Shown here one piece after another: positions 34,884 through 44,900 of a stretch of 64,000 bases of DNA (within the stretch, counting starts at the first letter, position 1; each line of letters starts with the position of its first letter). The DNA comes from Saprospiraceae bacterium. GTDB lineage: Bacteria > Bacteroidota > Bacteroidia > Chitinophagales > Saprospiraceae. A program made the translations under genes and the position numbers. The notes below the pieces were generated by a model. It saw only the letters and a program-made list of their open reading frames with translations. It made no database searches and was not told the DNA's origin. The stretch lies in NCBI GenBank assembly GCA_028285085.1, contig JANQQI010000086.1:1-64000 (forward strand). The letters are read 5' to 3'.

Positions 34884-36407
34884 TCAATCGCCACTTGGAT
34901 TATTTAGTTGCTGTAAGGCGTGAAGATCCGCTTGTATCTTAGGATAGAAATTGGAAAATAATTTAAAAAGGGCCTCATAAAATGCTTGTCGATGGCGATC
35001 AGGATAATAACTCGCAATGGGTTCGCGTGAGAAGTGAGCCAAGCTAATTTCTGACACATAGCCCAATCGACGCAAGCCCAAAAGAGCAGTTCCAAAGGCC
35101 GCTTGCTCACGTTGATTACTTAAATGCACCGGGCAGCCAAAGATATCCGCACACATTTGCATCCAAGCCGGTAATCGACTACCGCCCCCCGTTACCCAAA
35201 TAGCCTTTAGTTGTTGCCCCGGCAAAGGCAAAGGTGCTGCGATTGCTTTCAGATTCAATAGAATACCTTCCATCACGGCCTTCAATAAATGCGTCGGGCC
35301 GTGAATCTTAGCCAGTCCAATAAAGCTGGCCCGGGCTTGTTCATCCCAAAGCGGTGCGCGTTCCCCCAGCAAATAAGGTAAAAAGACCAAGCCTTCACTC
35401 CCCGACGGGATGTCTTTTGTATCTGCTACTAGTTCCGGCAATCCTTTATTCGGTTCGTGGGCAAACCAGTGATCCACAAAATGCTTGAGTACCGCTGCAC
35501 CATTATTGGTAGCACCGCCAATGATGTAAGCTCCAGCTTCGAGTAAGTAACAAAAGCTACGTTGCTCAGGATCGAAATAGGCTTCTGGACTCGTCAGCCG
35601 AATCGCGCCGCTCGTGCCTAAACTTAGTACCAATTCTCCCGGCTGGCACAAGCTCCCCAAATTCGCCAAACAACCATCACTACCTCCTATCAATTGCGGG
35701 ATATCACCCGAAAAACCAAAATAAGTACGCCACACCTCACTTAGGCCATTGAATAATTCATCTGGTGCAGCAAGCTCCGGTAGTTGGTCCCTACGGATAC
35801 CGCCTTGCTCTAGCGCCAGAGGCGACCAGCCCAGTTTTTCCAAGTTTAGCAAGCCACTGGAAGAAGCTAAACTAATGTCTTCTCGCCAAATCCCGAGCAA
35901 CCGATAGAAAATATAGGCCTTGATGGAAACAAATAAATGGGCCTTTTCAAATACTTCGGGTTGATTTTGTCGCCACCAAATCAGCTTGGTCAGTGGATTC
36001 ATTGCGTGGATTGGAGTACCACATTCTCGATAGAGCATTTTGCCCGTATCTCCCCCTTTGAGCGCTTGGGCGATATCCGCACTTCGGTTGTCCGCCCAGG
36101 TGAGTATAGGCGTCAGAGGCTGGGCATCGGCATCCACGATCATTATACTATGCATGGCCGAGCCCCAGCACAGCGCTAGAGGATCGGTACCTTGCTGGGT
36201 TCTTACTTGCTGAATACCACGACAGACCGCTTGGAAAACCACTTCTGGATCCAATTCAAAATACCCAACTTGTGGACTTTGTAATTCGTAAGCGTGGCTG
36301 AGGTGGTGCCCAAGTTCTCCTTTTGTGTCAAAAGTGGCAATTTTGACCGAACTGGTACCAATATCTATTGCGATAAAATAGGGCTGAGAAGATTTTGTTT
36401 GTTCCAA
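34884..36407 (-). CDS. FGGY-family carbohydrate kinase, gluconokinase-like
   Basis: A 507-residue sugar kinase. The first actin-like domain has AIDIGTSSVKIATFDTKGEL and, at ~75-110, SAMHSIMIVD ... PLTPILTWADNRS. The second has LSLGTSGAIRL, IIGGATNNGAAVL, FLPYLLGERAPLWDEQAR and WVTGGGSRLPAWMQMCADI. The TWADNRS and GERAPLW segments resemble gluconokinases and xylulokinases; gluconate is my first guess. No ATG fits: the only good start is the TTG at 36407, which gives the expected 13-residue lead-in. The gene leads a minus-strand run of five genes but has no obvious biochemical partner in it. Confidence 0.85.
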   Translation of the reverse strand: MEQTKSSQPYFIAIDIGTSSVKIATFDTKGELGHHLSHAYELQSPQVGYFELDPEVVFQAVCRGIQQVRTQQGTDPLALCWGSAMHSIMIVDADAQPLTPILTWADNRSADIAQALKGGDTGKMLYRECGTPIHAMNPLTKLIWWRQNQPEVFEKAHLFVSIKAYIFYRLLGIWREDISLASSSGLLNLEKLGWSPLALEQGGIRRDQLPELAAPDELFNGLSEVWRTYFGFSGDIPQLIGGSDGCLANLGSLCQPGELVLSLGTSGAIRLTSPEAYFDPEQRSFCYLLEAGAYIIGGATNNGAAVLKHFVDHWFAHEPNKGLPELVADTKDIPSGSEGLVFLPYLLGERAPLWDEQARASFIGLAKIHGPTHLLKAVMEGILLNLKAIAAPLPLPGQQLKAIWVTGGGSRLPAWMQMCADIFGCPVHLSNQREQAAFGTALLGLRRLGYVSEISLAHFSREPIASYYPDRHRQAFYEALFKLFSNFYPKIQADLHALQQLNNPSGD

Positions 36408-36579
36408 AAGATTCGCTGGATTCGTTTGGCTTAAAATTAAAACTTCTCTTCATATTTTTCGTAACTTCCGCATAGACCTCAATAGATAAACTAGAATTTC
36501 ATTTTCTAGGCAACAAAATGGCCATTAAACCGATTAAAAAATTGAAGTCATTCTTAAGCAAATTCACTAAAATACAGTT

Positions 36580-38388
36580 ATGTCGAAGTACATGAGCATG
36601 GACACTCTGCGCTTTCTCTTATTTGAGGTGCAGGATTTTGCGGACTTATTAGAATACGAGCGCTACGCGGACTATGACGCAGAAGCGATTGACGTTATGC
36701 TCTCCGCAGCGAAAGATTTAGCGGACAAGGAATATTATCCAACCTTCCGGGAAATGGATGAGCAGCCCGTCCGCTACGAAGATGGTAAAATCATTACCCA
36801 TCCTAAGCTTGGTCATATCTTATCAAAAGCGGCCGAAGCGGGGTTGTTTGGATCAACTTTTTCTTACGAGCACGGTGGCATGCAATTGCCGCAAATGGTC
36901 TTCGGTGCTACTAATCATATTTATCAAGCTGCCAATAATAATGTGGTCGGCTACGTCAATTTGACGACGGGTGCCGCAAATCTCATCGTTACTTTTGGTT
37001 CACAAGCCTTAATCGATACCTACGTCCCACAAATGATGACCGGAAAGTGGATGGGGACGATGGCTCTCACCGAGCCACAAGCCGGAAGTTCTCTATCCGA
37101 TATTGTGACCAGTGCTCAGCCCGTCGAAGGTGGAGCCTACAAGATAAAAGGACAAAAGATTTTTATCTCGGGTGGAGATCACCCTTACGCAGATAATTTT
37201 GTTCATCTTACGTTAGCACGAATTGAAGGTGCCCCCGCAGGTACTAAAGGGATTTCGCTATTTGTCGTTCCAAAATTCCGCCCAGAAGCTGATGGTCAAT
37301 TAGTAGCAAATGATGTAGTGACCGCCGGTGATTTTCAAAAGATGGGGCAAAAGGGTTATGCAACTACGCACTTAGCCTACGGGGAGAATGACGATTGTTA
37401 CGGTTACTTGGTTGGACAACCGCATCAGGGATTGCGCTACATGTTCCAAATGATGAACGAAGCGCGTATTGATGTTGGCCTAACGGCGGCATCGGTAGCT
37501 AGTGCGGCCTACTACGCTTCTTTGCAGTATGCTTCGGAGCGGCCGCAGGGACGTCGCTTGACTTCAGATGGTAAAAAGGACATTGGTGCGGAGCAAACTT
37601 TGATTATCAATCATCCGGACGTTCGTCGGATGCTGCTTTTTCAAAAAGCTGTTGTGGAAGGTAGTCTGAGCCTATTGCTCGCTTGTGGTCGTTTAAGTGA
37701 TCTCCATCTGGTAGAAACGGGTGAAGCGAAAGAAGAAGCTCATCTACTGCTCGAATTATTAACCCCAATTGCCAAGACTTACCCATCAGAAATGGGACGT
37801 ATGGCCATCAGCAATGGCTTGCAAATTTTAGGAGGTTACGGCTTTTGCACAGATTTTCCATTGCAGCAATATTATCGCGATGTTCGGATCATGTCTTTAT
37901 ACGAAGGCACCACCGGTATTCAATCGTTGGATTTATTAGGCCGAAAGATTACGATGCAAGATGGACGTGCTCTAAAAATCTTGTCAAAACAAATGATGGC
38001 AACGATTGCCGAAGCTAGTACCCTTTCCGAGTTGCAGCCCTACGCCAATCAATTAGCCGAAAAGCTCCAACTTACTCAAGATGTTTTGCAACATCTGTTA
38101 ACTTACGCTAAGACCGGGAATTACGAACGCTATCTAGCCGATGCGACCATTTTCATGGAGTTCTTTGGAACTATCACCATTGCTTGGCAATGGCTCAAAA
38201 TTGGAATTATTGCTAAACGCGCCTTACTCACTGAAGATACTCAATTCGGTAGTCATTTTTACAAAAGTAAATTACTCACCATGCGCTTCTTCTTCCGTTA
38301 CGAACTCCGACGCACAAGTGCACTGGCCGACATTTTGAAGGATCCGGAAAGTTTGACTACTTTGCGCGAGAAAGAATTAATTATTTAA
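36580..38388 (+). CDS. Acyl-CoA dehydrogenase (large, ~600-residue subfamily)
   Basis: A 602-residue FAD-dependent dehydrogenase. It has the FAD/acyl-binding MALTEPQAGSSLSD, the QKIFISGG sheet, GYATTHLAYG, the C-terminal helical NGLQILGGYGFCTDFPLQQYYRDVR and the catalytic base E442 in LYEGTTGIQSLDLLGRK. The extended N-terminus and the additional ~130-residue C-terminal helical domain place it with the FadE/DmdC-like large acyl-CoA dehydrogenases, some of which act on 3-methylmercaptopropionyl-CoA, although most are uncharacterised. An SCP2 protein gene follows after 21 nt, suggesting a role in acyl-CoA handling. Confidence 0.93.
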   Translation: MSKYMSMDTLRFLLFEVQDFADLLEYERYADYDAEAIDVMLSAAKDLADKEYYPTFREMDEQPVRYEDGKIITHPKLGHILSKAAEAGLFGSTFSYEHGGMQLPQMVFGATNHIYQAANNNVVGYVNLTTGAANLIVTFGSQALIDTYVPQMMTGKWMGTMALTEPQAGSSLSDIVTSAQPVEGGAYKIKGQKIFISGGDHPYADNFVHLTLARIEGAPAGTKGISLFVVPKFRPEADGQLVANDVVTAGDFQKMGQKGYATTHLAYGENDDCYGYLVGQPHQGLRYMFQMMNEARIDVGLTAASVASAAYYASLQYASERPQGRRLTSDGKKDIGAEQTLIINHPDVRRMLLFQKAVVEGSLSLLLACGRLSDLHLVETGEAKEEAHLLLELLTPIAKTYPSEMGRMAISNGLQILGGYGFCTDFPLQQYYRDVRIMSLYEGTTGIQSLDLLGRKITMQDGRALKILSKQMMATIAEASTLSELQPYANQLAEKLQLTQDVLQHLLTYAKTGNYERYLADATIFMEFFGTITIAWQWLKIGIIAKRALLTEDTQFGSHFYKSKLLTMRFFFRYELRRTSALADILKDPESLTTLREKELII

Positions 38389-38409
38389 AATAAACCATTC
38401 AAATCAACT

Positions 38410-38706
38410 ATGAGCATTGACTCAATTCTCGAAAAAATCTCAGCACAAGCTAATGTTATTTCTCCAATCGGTTCTACCGTCAAGTTTAAATTAGACGATC
38501 ACGTCATCTTCGTCGATGGTACAGGCGAAAGCAACGAAGTGAGCACCGAAGATAAAGAGGCCGCTTGTGTTATCTCGACCACCATGGAGAACTTTGAAAA
38601 GCTTAAAAGCGGTAAACTCAATCCAACGATGGCCCTGATGACAGGGAAAGTAAAAATCAAAGGAGATATGAGCATCGCTTTGAAATTACAATCGATGTTG
38701 AGCTAG
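38410..38706 (+). CDS. SCP2 sterol/lipid-carrier domain protein
   Basis: A 98-residue stand-alone SCP2-fold protein. It shows the typical KFKLDDHVIFVDGTGESN beta hairpin, an AACVISTTMENFEKLKSG segment (cf. Dvtitvs.ed...l..Gk) and the end NPTMALMTGKVKIKGDMSIALKL, which is the most conserved SCP2 signature. Such proteins bind fatty acyl-CoAs or other hydrophobic ligands. It lies 21 nt after the acyl-CoA dehydrogenase gene, so it may deliver acyl-CoA to it (inference). Confidence 0.9.
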   Translation: MSIDSILEKISAQANVISPIGSTVKFKLDDHVIFVDGTGESNEVSTEDKEAACVISTTMENFEKLKSGKLNPTMALMTGKVKIKGDMSIALKLQSMLS

Positions 38707-38733
38707 AATATAATCTTCAATACCCTCCGGCAA

Positions 38734-40695
38734 ATGCGAAAAACCTTTTTTCTTCTGGTAAGTGCGATTCTACTTGCCCAGTGTGCAGTATCCCAACCTT
38801 CCACCGATATTCGACTCAGTCGTCTATTCTGTGATCATGCCGTTCTCCAACGTGATCAACCAATCATGGTTTGGGGATGGGCGGACCCTAAGGATAAACT
38901 CGTCATCAACTTCATGGAGAAAACCTACCGGGCAACACCCGATCAGAATGGTTATTGGAAGGTTCAAATGAAGCAAGCACCGGCTGGAGGGCCATACGAA
39001 ATGGTTGTCGCCGGCCAAAAAGATAAAATTATCATTCGTGATATCATGCTCGGTGATGTTTGGATTTGCTCGGGCCAATCTAATATGGAATGGCCACTGG
39101 CCGCAGCACGAGATGCTAAGCAAGAAATAGCGAATGCCAATGATCCGGCGATTCGTCATTTTAAAGTGCCGCAATCCAGTCATTTTTATCCCTCGGATAC
39201 CTTGGTCGGTGGAAACTGGCAAGTCTGTAGTCCTCAAACAGCTGGTAATTTCACCGCCGTAGGCTACTTCTTTGCCCGCCATTTACGGCAGCATCATGAT
39301 GTCACCATTGGCTTGCTCAATAGCAGCTGGGGCGGGAGTCGCATCGAACCCTGGATTAGCGCCACTGGTCTGAATTATGCCAATGCTACAGTAGCCGGCG
39401 ACTCTCTCCAAAAAACTTTCGAGCGCCAGGAAGCCGAACGAGAGAAAGCCATCAAAGCCTTATTGGGAGACAATCTTCCAAAAGAAGACCTGGGCATGAG
39501 TGCTCAGGGCGCAGTTTGGGCCGATCCGGAGCTGGACGATAAAGATTGGCAATCGATGCCACTCCCTGATCTATGGGAAAATCACGGTTTTCAGGGCCTA
39601 GATGGTGTGGTGTGGTTTCGTAAAACCATCGAACTGAGCGCCGTTGAGGCGAAGACTGGTATTACCTTGGGATTGGGCATGATTGACGATTCAGATTTGA
39701 GTTTTATCAACGGCCGACTCGCGGGTAAAATGGATATGTCGTATAATATTGCTAGGGTTTATAAAGTCTCTCCTAATTTGCTTAAACCTGGTATGAATGT
39801 CATCACCGTCCGAGTTGAAGACTTTGGCGGTGGAGGCGGTATTGCCGGTGACCCTGCCCTACTCTACTACCTCGGCCCGGAAGGTAAAAAGTCCCTGGTC
39901 GGCGATTGGAAATACAAAGTCGGAAAGGTCCAATTGAGTTCTAACTTTCAACGCAACCAAGTACCGGTCATCTTGTACAACCAGATGATTCACCCCATTC
40001 AAGATTTTCCAATCAAGGGTGTGATTTGGTATCAAGGTGAGTCCAATGCGGGCTGGGAAGATGCGATTCGCTACCGCGAATTAATGCCAACCTTGGTCAA
40101 CAACTGGCGAAGTGATTGGAATTGCGGTGAGTTCCCATTCCTTTGGGTACAACTCGCTAATTTTATGGATAGCCACGATGCCCCCTCGGAAAGTGCCTGG
40201 GCCTTACTGCGCGAAGCGCAAACCATGGCGCTAGATGTACCTAAAACAGCCCAAGCAGTGATCATCGATATTGGAGAAGCGGACGATATTCATCCACGTA
40301 ATAAACAGGACGTTGGGCTACGGCTAGCATTAGGAGCCAGGCATTTGGCTTACGATGAAACTTTGGTATACGCCAGCCCAATGTTTCGAGAAATGACCAT
40401 TGAGGGCAACACCATTCGCCTAACCTTTGAGCATACAGGCAGTGGACTTTGTCCACGGCAAGCCGGAGAAGCCCTTCAAGGTTTTGCAGTAGCGGGTGCC
40501 GATAAAACGTTTCACTGGGCTACGGCTCAAATCGTAGATGAACAAACCATCATTGTCTCTTGTCCACAGGTCCAGGCACCTGTAGCAGTCCGTTACGCCT
40601 GGGCAGATAATCCCGACAAAGCCAATTTATATAATAAGGAAGGTTTACCAGCTGACCCATTCCGTACAGACGATTGGCAGCTCTGGAAAAAGTAA
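38734..40695 (+). CDS. Sialate O-acetylesterase (SASA) family protein
   Basis: A 653-residue exported esterase that would remove O-acetyl groups from sialic acids or other glycans. The signal peptide covers ~1-20. An N-terminal Ig-like strand region (FCDHAVLQRDQPIMVWGWA) is followed by the SGNH-type catalytic start VWICSGQSNMEWPL with nucleophile S116. Then come GLLNSSWGGSRIEPW, an inserted jelly-roll (~residues 255-395) as in GH2-like or SIAE proteins, GVIWYQGESNAGW, and the catalytic H520 in DDIHPRNKQDVG. It lies 27 nt after the SCP2 gene and 29 nt before an exported sugar isomerase gene. Confidence 0.92.
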   Translation: MRKTFFLLVSAILLAQCAVSQPSTDIRLSRLFCDHAVLQRDQPIMVWGWADPKDKLVINFMEKTYRATPDQNGYWKVQMKQAPAGGPYEMVVAGQKDKIIIRDIMLGDVWICSGQSNMEWPLAAARDAKQEIANANDPAIRHFKVPQSSHFYPSDTLVGGNWQVCSPQTAGNFTAVGYFFARHLRQHHDVTIGLLNSSWGGSRIEPWISATGLNYANATVAGDSLQKTFERQEAEREKAIKALLGDNLPKEDLGMSAQGAVWADPELDDKDWQSMPLPDLWENHGFQGLDGVVWFRKTIELSAVEAKTGITLGLGMIDDSDLSFINGRLAGKMDMSYNIARVYKVSPNLLKPGMNVITVRVEDFGGGGGIAGDPALLYYLGPEGKKSLVGDWKYKVGKVQLSSNFQRNQVPVILYNQMIHPIQDFPIKGVIWYQGESNAGWEDAIRYRELMPTLVNNWRSDWNCGEFPFLWVQLANFMDSHDAPSESAWALLREAQTMALDVPKTAQAVIIDIGEADDIHPRNKQDVGLRLALGARHLAYDETLVYASPMFREMTIEGNTIRLTFEHTGSGLCPRQAGEALQGFAVAGADKTFHWATAQIVDEQTIIVSCPQVQAPVAVRYAWADNPDKANLYNKEGLPADPFRTDDWQLWKK

Positions 40696-40724
40696 TTCAT
40701 TTTCTTTGATAAATTTCGATTGAT

Positions 40725-41600
40725 ATGCACCGAAGAAATGCCATCAAAAATATCGCCGGAGGCGTTGTGCTTTCTGGCTTAGCCCTCAATGCTTGCCAAG
40801 GCCAAGGTACACAGCAGAAAGAAGCAGATGATCAACTTAAGGGGCGCGTCAACCACTCTGTTTGCCGGTGGTGCTACGGCAAAATCCCTATGGAGCAATT
40901 CTGTGAACAAGTGCACGACCTGGGTTTGCGAGCAATGGATCTCGTTACCCCACAGGAATGGAGCATCCTGAAAAAAAACAACTTGGAATGTTCGATGGCT
41001 ACTGCGGATTTCGTGAGTCTCACGGAGGGTTTCAATCACACTGAATTTCACGACCCGCTTCAGGAGGCATATCGTGAGTTGATTCCCAAAGCAGCGGCAG
41101 AAGGTATTAAGAATGTTATTTGCTTTTCCGGGAACCGCAAGGGTATCAGCGAGGAAGAAGGCTTAGACAATTGCGCACGCGGCTTGGAACCACTCGTCAA
41201 GTTAGCCGAAAAAGAAAATATCGTGCTCACGATGGAATTATTGAATAGCAAAGTTAATCACGCGGATTATCAATGCGATCATACGGCCTGGGGAGCGGCT
41301 TTGGCGGAAAAGATTGGCTCACCCAATTTCAAGTTGCTATACGACATCTATCATATGCAAATCATGGAGGGTGATATCATTGCGACCATCCGTGAGTACC
41401 ATCCTTATATCGGTCATTACCACACTGGAGGCGTGCCCGGGCGTAATGAAATTAATGATAGCCAAGAGTTGAATTATCCAGCTATTATTCAGGCCATTTT
41501 AGACACGGGCTATCAAGGTTATATCGCTCAAGAATTTATTCCAACCTACGACGATCCAATAGCAGCTTTAAAAGAAGGTGTGATGATTTGTGATGTCTAA
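40725..41600 (+). CDS. Tat-exported TIM-barrel isomerase, hydroxypyruvate-isomerase-like
   Basis: A 291-residue xylose-isomerase-like TIM barrel. The N-terminus MHRRNAIKNIAGGVVLSGLA is a twin-arginine signal, followed by LNAC with lipid C24, so it is probably a folded periplasmic lipoprotein. Core motifs resemble hydroxypyruvate isomerase (Hyi): VLTMELLNSKVNHADYQC with the metal Glu, KLLYDIYHMQIMEGD with Asp/His, GHYHTGGVPGRNEIND, and GYIAQEFIPT with the second Glu. The true substrate of these exported homologues is unknown. It is cotranscribed with the sialate esterase gene, which suggests glycan or sugar-acid degradation. Confidence 0.87.
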   Translation: MHRRNAIKNIAGGVVLSGLALNACQGQGTQQKEADDQLKGRVNHSVCRWCYGKIPMEQFCEQVHDLGLRAMDLVTPQEWSILKKNNLECSMATADFVSLTEGFNHTEFHDPLQEAYRELIPKAAAEGIKNVICFSGNRKGISEEEGLDNCARGLEPLVKLAEKENIVLTMELLNSKVNHADYQCDHTAWGAALAEKIGSPNFKLLYDIYHMQIMEGDIIATIREYHPYIGHYHTGGVPGRNEINDSQELNYPAIIQAILDTGYQGYIAQEFIPTYDDPIAALKEGVMICDV

Positions 41601-41955
41601 TCACTCATTTTTTTCAAAAAAAAATTCAATTTTTTACGCCTTCAAACTGTTTAAGAAATCGTATCTTTGAAAACATCTGATAATTTATAAATTATTTTTT
41701 ATCAGTATTTTAAAATAAGTATTTTTAACTTATATAAAAAAGTACACTATTAGCGATTCAAATTTAATTCGCTATTTTGAGTACTAATGTGCGATTTCCA
41801 CCCTGCCGAAAGACTTGTTTTCCGGTATCCTAGCCCGATATTGATTATATTTGTGTGGGGCTACGTCTGGTTATTACGGGATGAAGCGTCATTTATCCCC
41901 CCGGAAACGAGTGATATTTACAACAAATTAGTCAAATCTTACAATCCGCTAAATC
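41601..41955. other. 355-bp AT-rich leader region of the first giant gene
   Basis: This is a very AT-rich region upstream of the 9.4-kb gene. It holds a perfect -7-like TATCTTTG at 41662-41669 without a good TTTG at -33, and a nested imperfect hairpin at 41741-41785 (AGTAC...GTACT enclosing TAGCGA...TCGCTA). A 61-codon open frame at 41787-41972 with one hydrophobic stretch overlaps the giant's start in another frame and is probably not a gene. Confidence 0.4.
41662..41669 (+). promoter_or_regulatory. Possible -7 element for giant adhesin 1
   Basis: TATCTTTG matches TAnnTTTG exactly, but no TTTG lies 19-21 nt upstream. If used, it would give an unusually long leader of about 285 nt to the ATG at 41956. 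Confidence 0.35.
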
Positions 41956-44900
41956 ATGATACAGAGGATTAAGCTACCATGCTTGTGCTCCTGTTTAGGC
42001 TTATTGAAAACTAAGCGTTTACCCGGGCTTCTAACGATTTTCTTTTTTCTTTCTTTCACTGTTGCTTACGCACAACCCGCCAACGACGATTGTGCTGATG
42101 CCGAGATCGTCCCGGCCGATGGAAGCTGTGGTACGTTTACCATCACGGATGCGACGGTTGATTTAGCAAACGGGAGTTGTGTCGGTGGTAACCTCAATGT
42201 ATGGTTCCTTTTCGAAGCGGAAGGCCCCGATTACGATATCACAGTAACGGGTGGCCCTGGCTTTAATCCCGAGATCACCCTGATCGAATTTGATCCTACA
42301 CCCTGTGATTTTGCTTCGGCTACTCAGCTGGATTGTGGCCCGGATCAAATTACCGGAACAGGTCTAAGCATCGGTACCAAATACTATGTGATCGTTACTT
42401 CAGCCACTAATACGGCCGGCACTTTCGAGCTCTGTGTTGAAACTCCTCAGGGTATTTTACCCCCTGACAATGATGATCCCTGTAGTGCTAATGTCTTGAC
42501 ACCGGATGGTACGTGTGTCAGTGGAACGACCCTGGGCGCTACACCAGACGTGGTAAATCCCAACTGTGCAAACTTTTCAAATAATGCGGTGTGGTACTCC
42601 GTCGTTTTGAGTACCGGAAATAATAGCCTTAATGTCAATCTACAAAATCAAAACTTTACCGGTACGGTCGCGGTCAATGTGGTGACCTTTAGTCCTGATT
42701 GTAATGGGTCCGCGACCATTGTCGCCGGTGGTGATTATTGCGGCCCAGTGACCAATGCAGATTTCGATGTTGACGGGCTTACCCCCGGAACGCAGTACTT
42801 TGTTCAAGTCGCTACGGCCGATAATAATGCAGGTGATTTTGATATCTGTTTAACCGAATCGGGCCCGCCTCCGGGTTGTGCTTTAAATGATTTGTGTAGT
42901 GCGCCTGAAATCGTCACCGTACCAGTTGGAACAACGGAATGTGTAACCGGCTGTAATAGTGGCGCCACTCCTGGTCCGGCCTTTGGTGCCGGCGGCGGGT
43001 GCTTCAACTTGCCAAATGAGACGGTTTGGTTCTCTTACACTCCGGAGCCGACGACCACCTTCATGACGGTTTCCGTTACTAGTACTGATCTCAATCAGCC
43101 ACAAATTGCCATTTTCAATACCACCGATTGTGCGAACTTTTTACAACTGCAATGTTTCATCGGAAATGGCGGCTCGGCAACTATTAATAACCAATCCATT
43201 GTTCCTGGCAACGAATATATTATCGCTATCTCTGATCAGAGCGGCGGTGAGGGATTCTTTGATTTGTGTATTGAGACCTCCTCAGCGGGAAGTAACTGTA
43301 ACGTAGATAGTGATGTGTCCGTTATTAGTACCTCCTTAGGTTCTCCTTTTTCTGGTCCTTTCCAACCGGGTGAACAAGTGGAAATTTGTTTAAATATTAA
43401 TGATTTCAACTCCGGTACAAATACAAACAACTGTCAATGGTTACACGGAATTGTGCCTACTTTCGGTGATTGCTGGCAGCCAAGTTCATTTCTGCCTACA
43501 GGACTGCCAGCCATTGTTACAACACCTTTAACCAACGCTGCTAACGGCGCTGGTACCTGGCAGTGGTTTCAGGATGGAGAGGTGTTATACAATAATATCA
43601 CTCCGGGATATTATCCTCCGGGTACACCGGTGGGTGCGGGCTGGTTCTTCAACTTTGCGCCCAGTAACGGAGACATTTGTACAGATTTTACGGACCCTAA
43701 CTGTACTTACGGTGATGGTGCAGGCTGTAGCGATAACAATAATTACAGCTGGCAGGTTTGTTTTATCCTTACGGCCAATGATTATCCGGCCTGTGAATCC
43801 GGGCCTACAGCAACGGATTGTACGATATCTTTTAGAACTTTCGGAGATGGTGAAACTGGTGGATGGAGCTCGCAGGGATGTGAGGTCGACCTCCCGATTT
43901 TCAATAATCTTTCGATGAATTGCTGCGAGCCACCAACGGTCAATAACTTCCCACCGACTACTATTTGCTCCGGCGATCAAACTTCAATTGTACTAACCAG
44001 CGATCAGGATCCTAACGTTACCTATACCTGGGAAGTACTCCCAAGTGCTGTGACTGGTGCTTCTAGCTGCTTGTCTGGCTGTGGTAATACCATTACTCAG
44101 ATTTTGACGAACTCTACGCCCGTCACCGGCCAAGTCATTTACCAAGTTACGGCAACCAGTGCTTCAGGTTGTGTGAGCTTCCCTGTAAATATTACGGTGA
44201 ATGTTTTACCAGAAATTGATGTCTCCTTTGTCCCACAGCCGCCCGTTTGTGCAGGTAGCTGTGTCCAGCTGAGCCCAATTGTAACGGGTGGTAATCCGCC
44301 TTATGATTTCCAATGGGATAATGGCATCTTCGGCTCTTCTCCCTTTGTTTGTCCTAATATCACAACGACATATAATGTAACTGTAACGGATGCTTCCTTC
44401 TGTTCTACCGAATCTTCCGTTACAATTACCGCTAATAGCAACTTGACCGTAGATATTCTTGCCAATCCAGATACTTTTATCTGCTCTAATGATCCTGCGT
44501 ACCCAATCATTCTTACTGCAGATGTAACCAATGGAGGTAGTGGTGTTTATACCTATGCATGGTCAGATGGTAGTCCAAGTAGCTTTATTGCGGCACCTAC
44601 CACTGATTTTTACTGTGTAACGGTCACTGATGTTTTAACGCAGTGTACCGGAGAAGTTTGTCAGTTTATCGAATCACCGCTTGCTCCCTTCGTGCTGATT
44701 ATCGATCCGGGAGATTTAGGTGGTTGTTTAAATGAATACTGCTTATCTGGTGTGCCTTCAGGTGGTGTTTGGGGTGGCGTAGCCAATCCTCTGGGTTGTG
44801 TGTCTCCCGAAGCATTAGGCCAAGGCAGTCACGAGGTGACTTACACCTATACTGATCCGCAGACGCTCTGTTCGGAAACAGCTACTTTCGATATCCAGGT

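Noticed and set aside
41787-41972. 61-codon frame with one hydrophobic segment upstream of giant 1
   Set aside because: It overlaps the giant's start codon in a different frame, is in AT-rich sequence, and has no family resemblance or obvious start signal.
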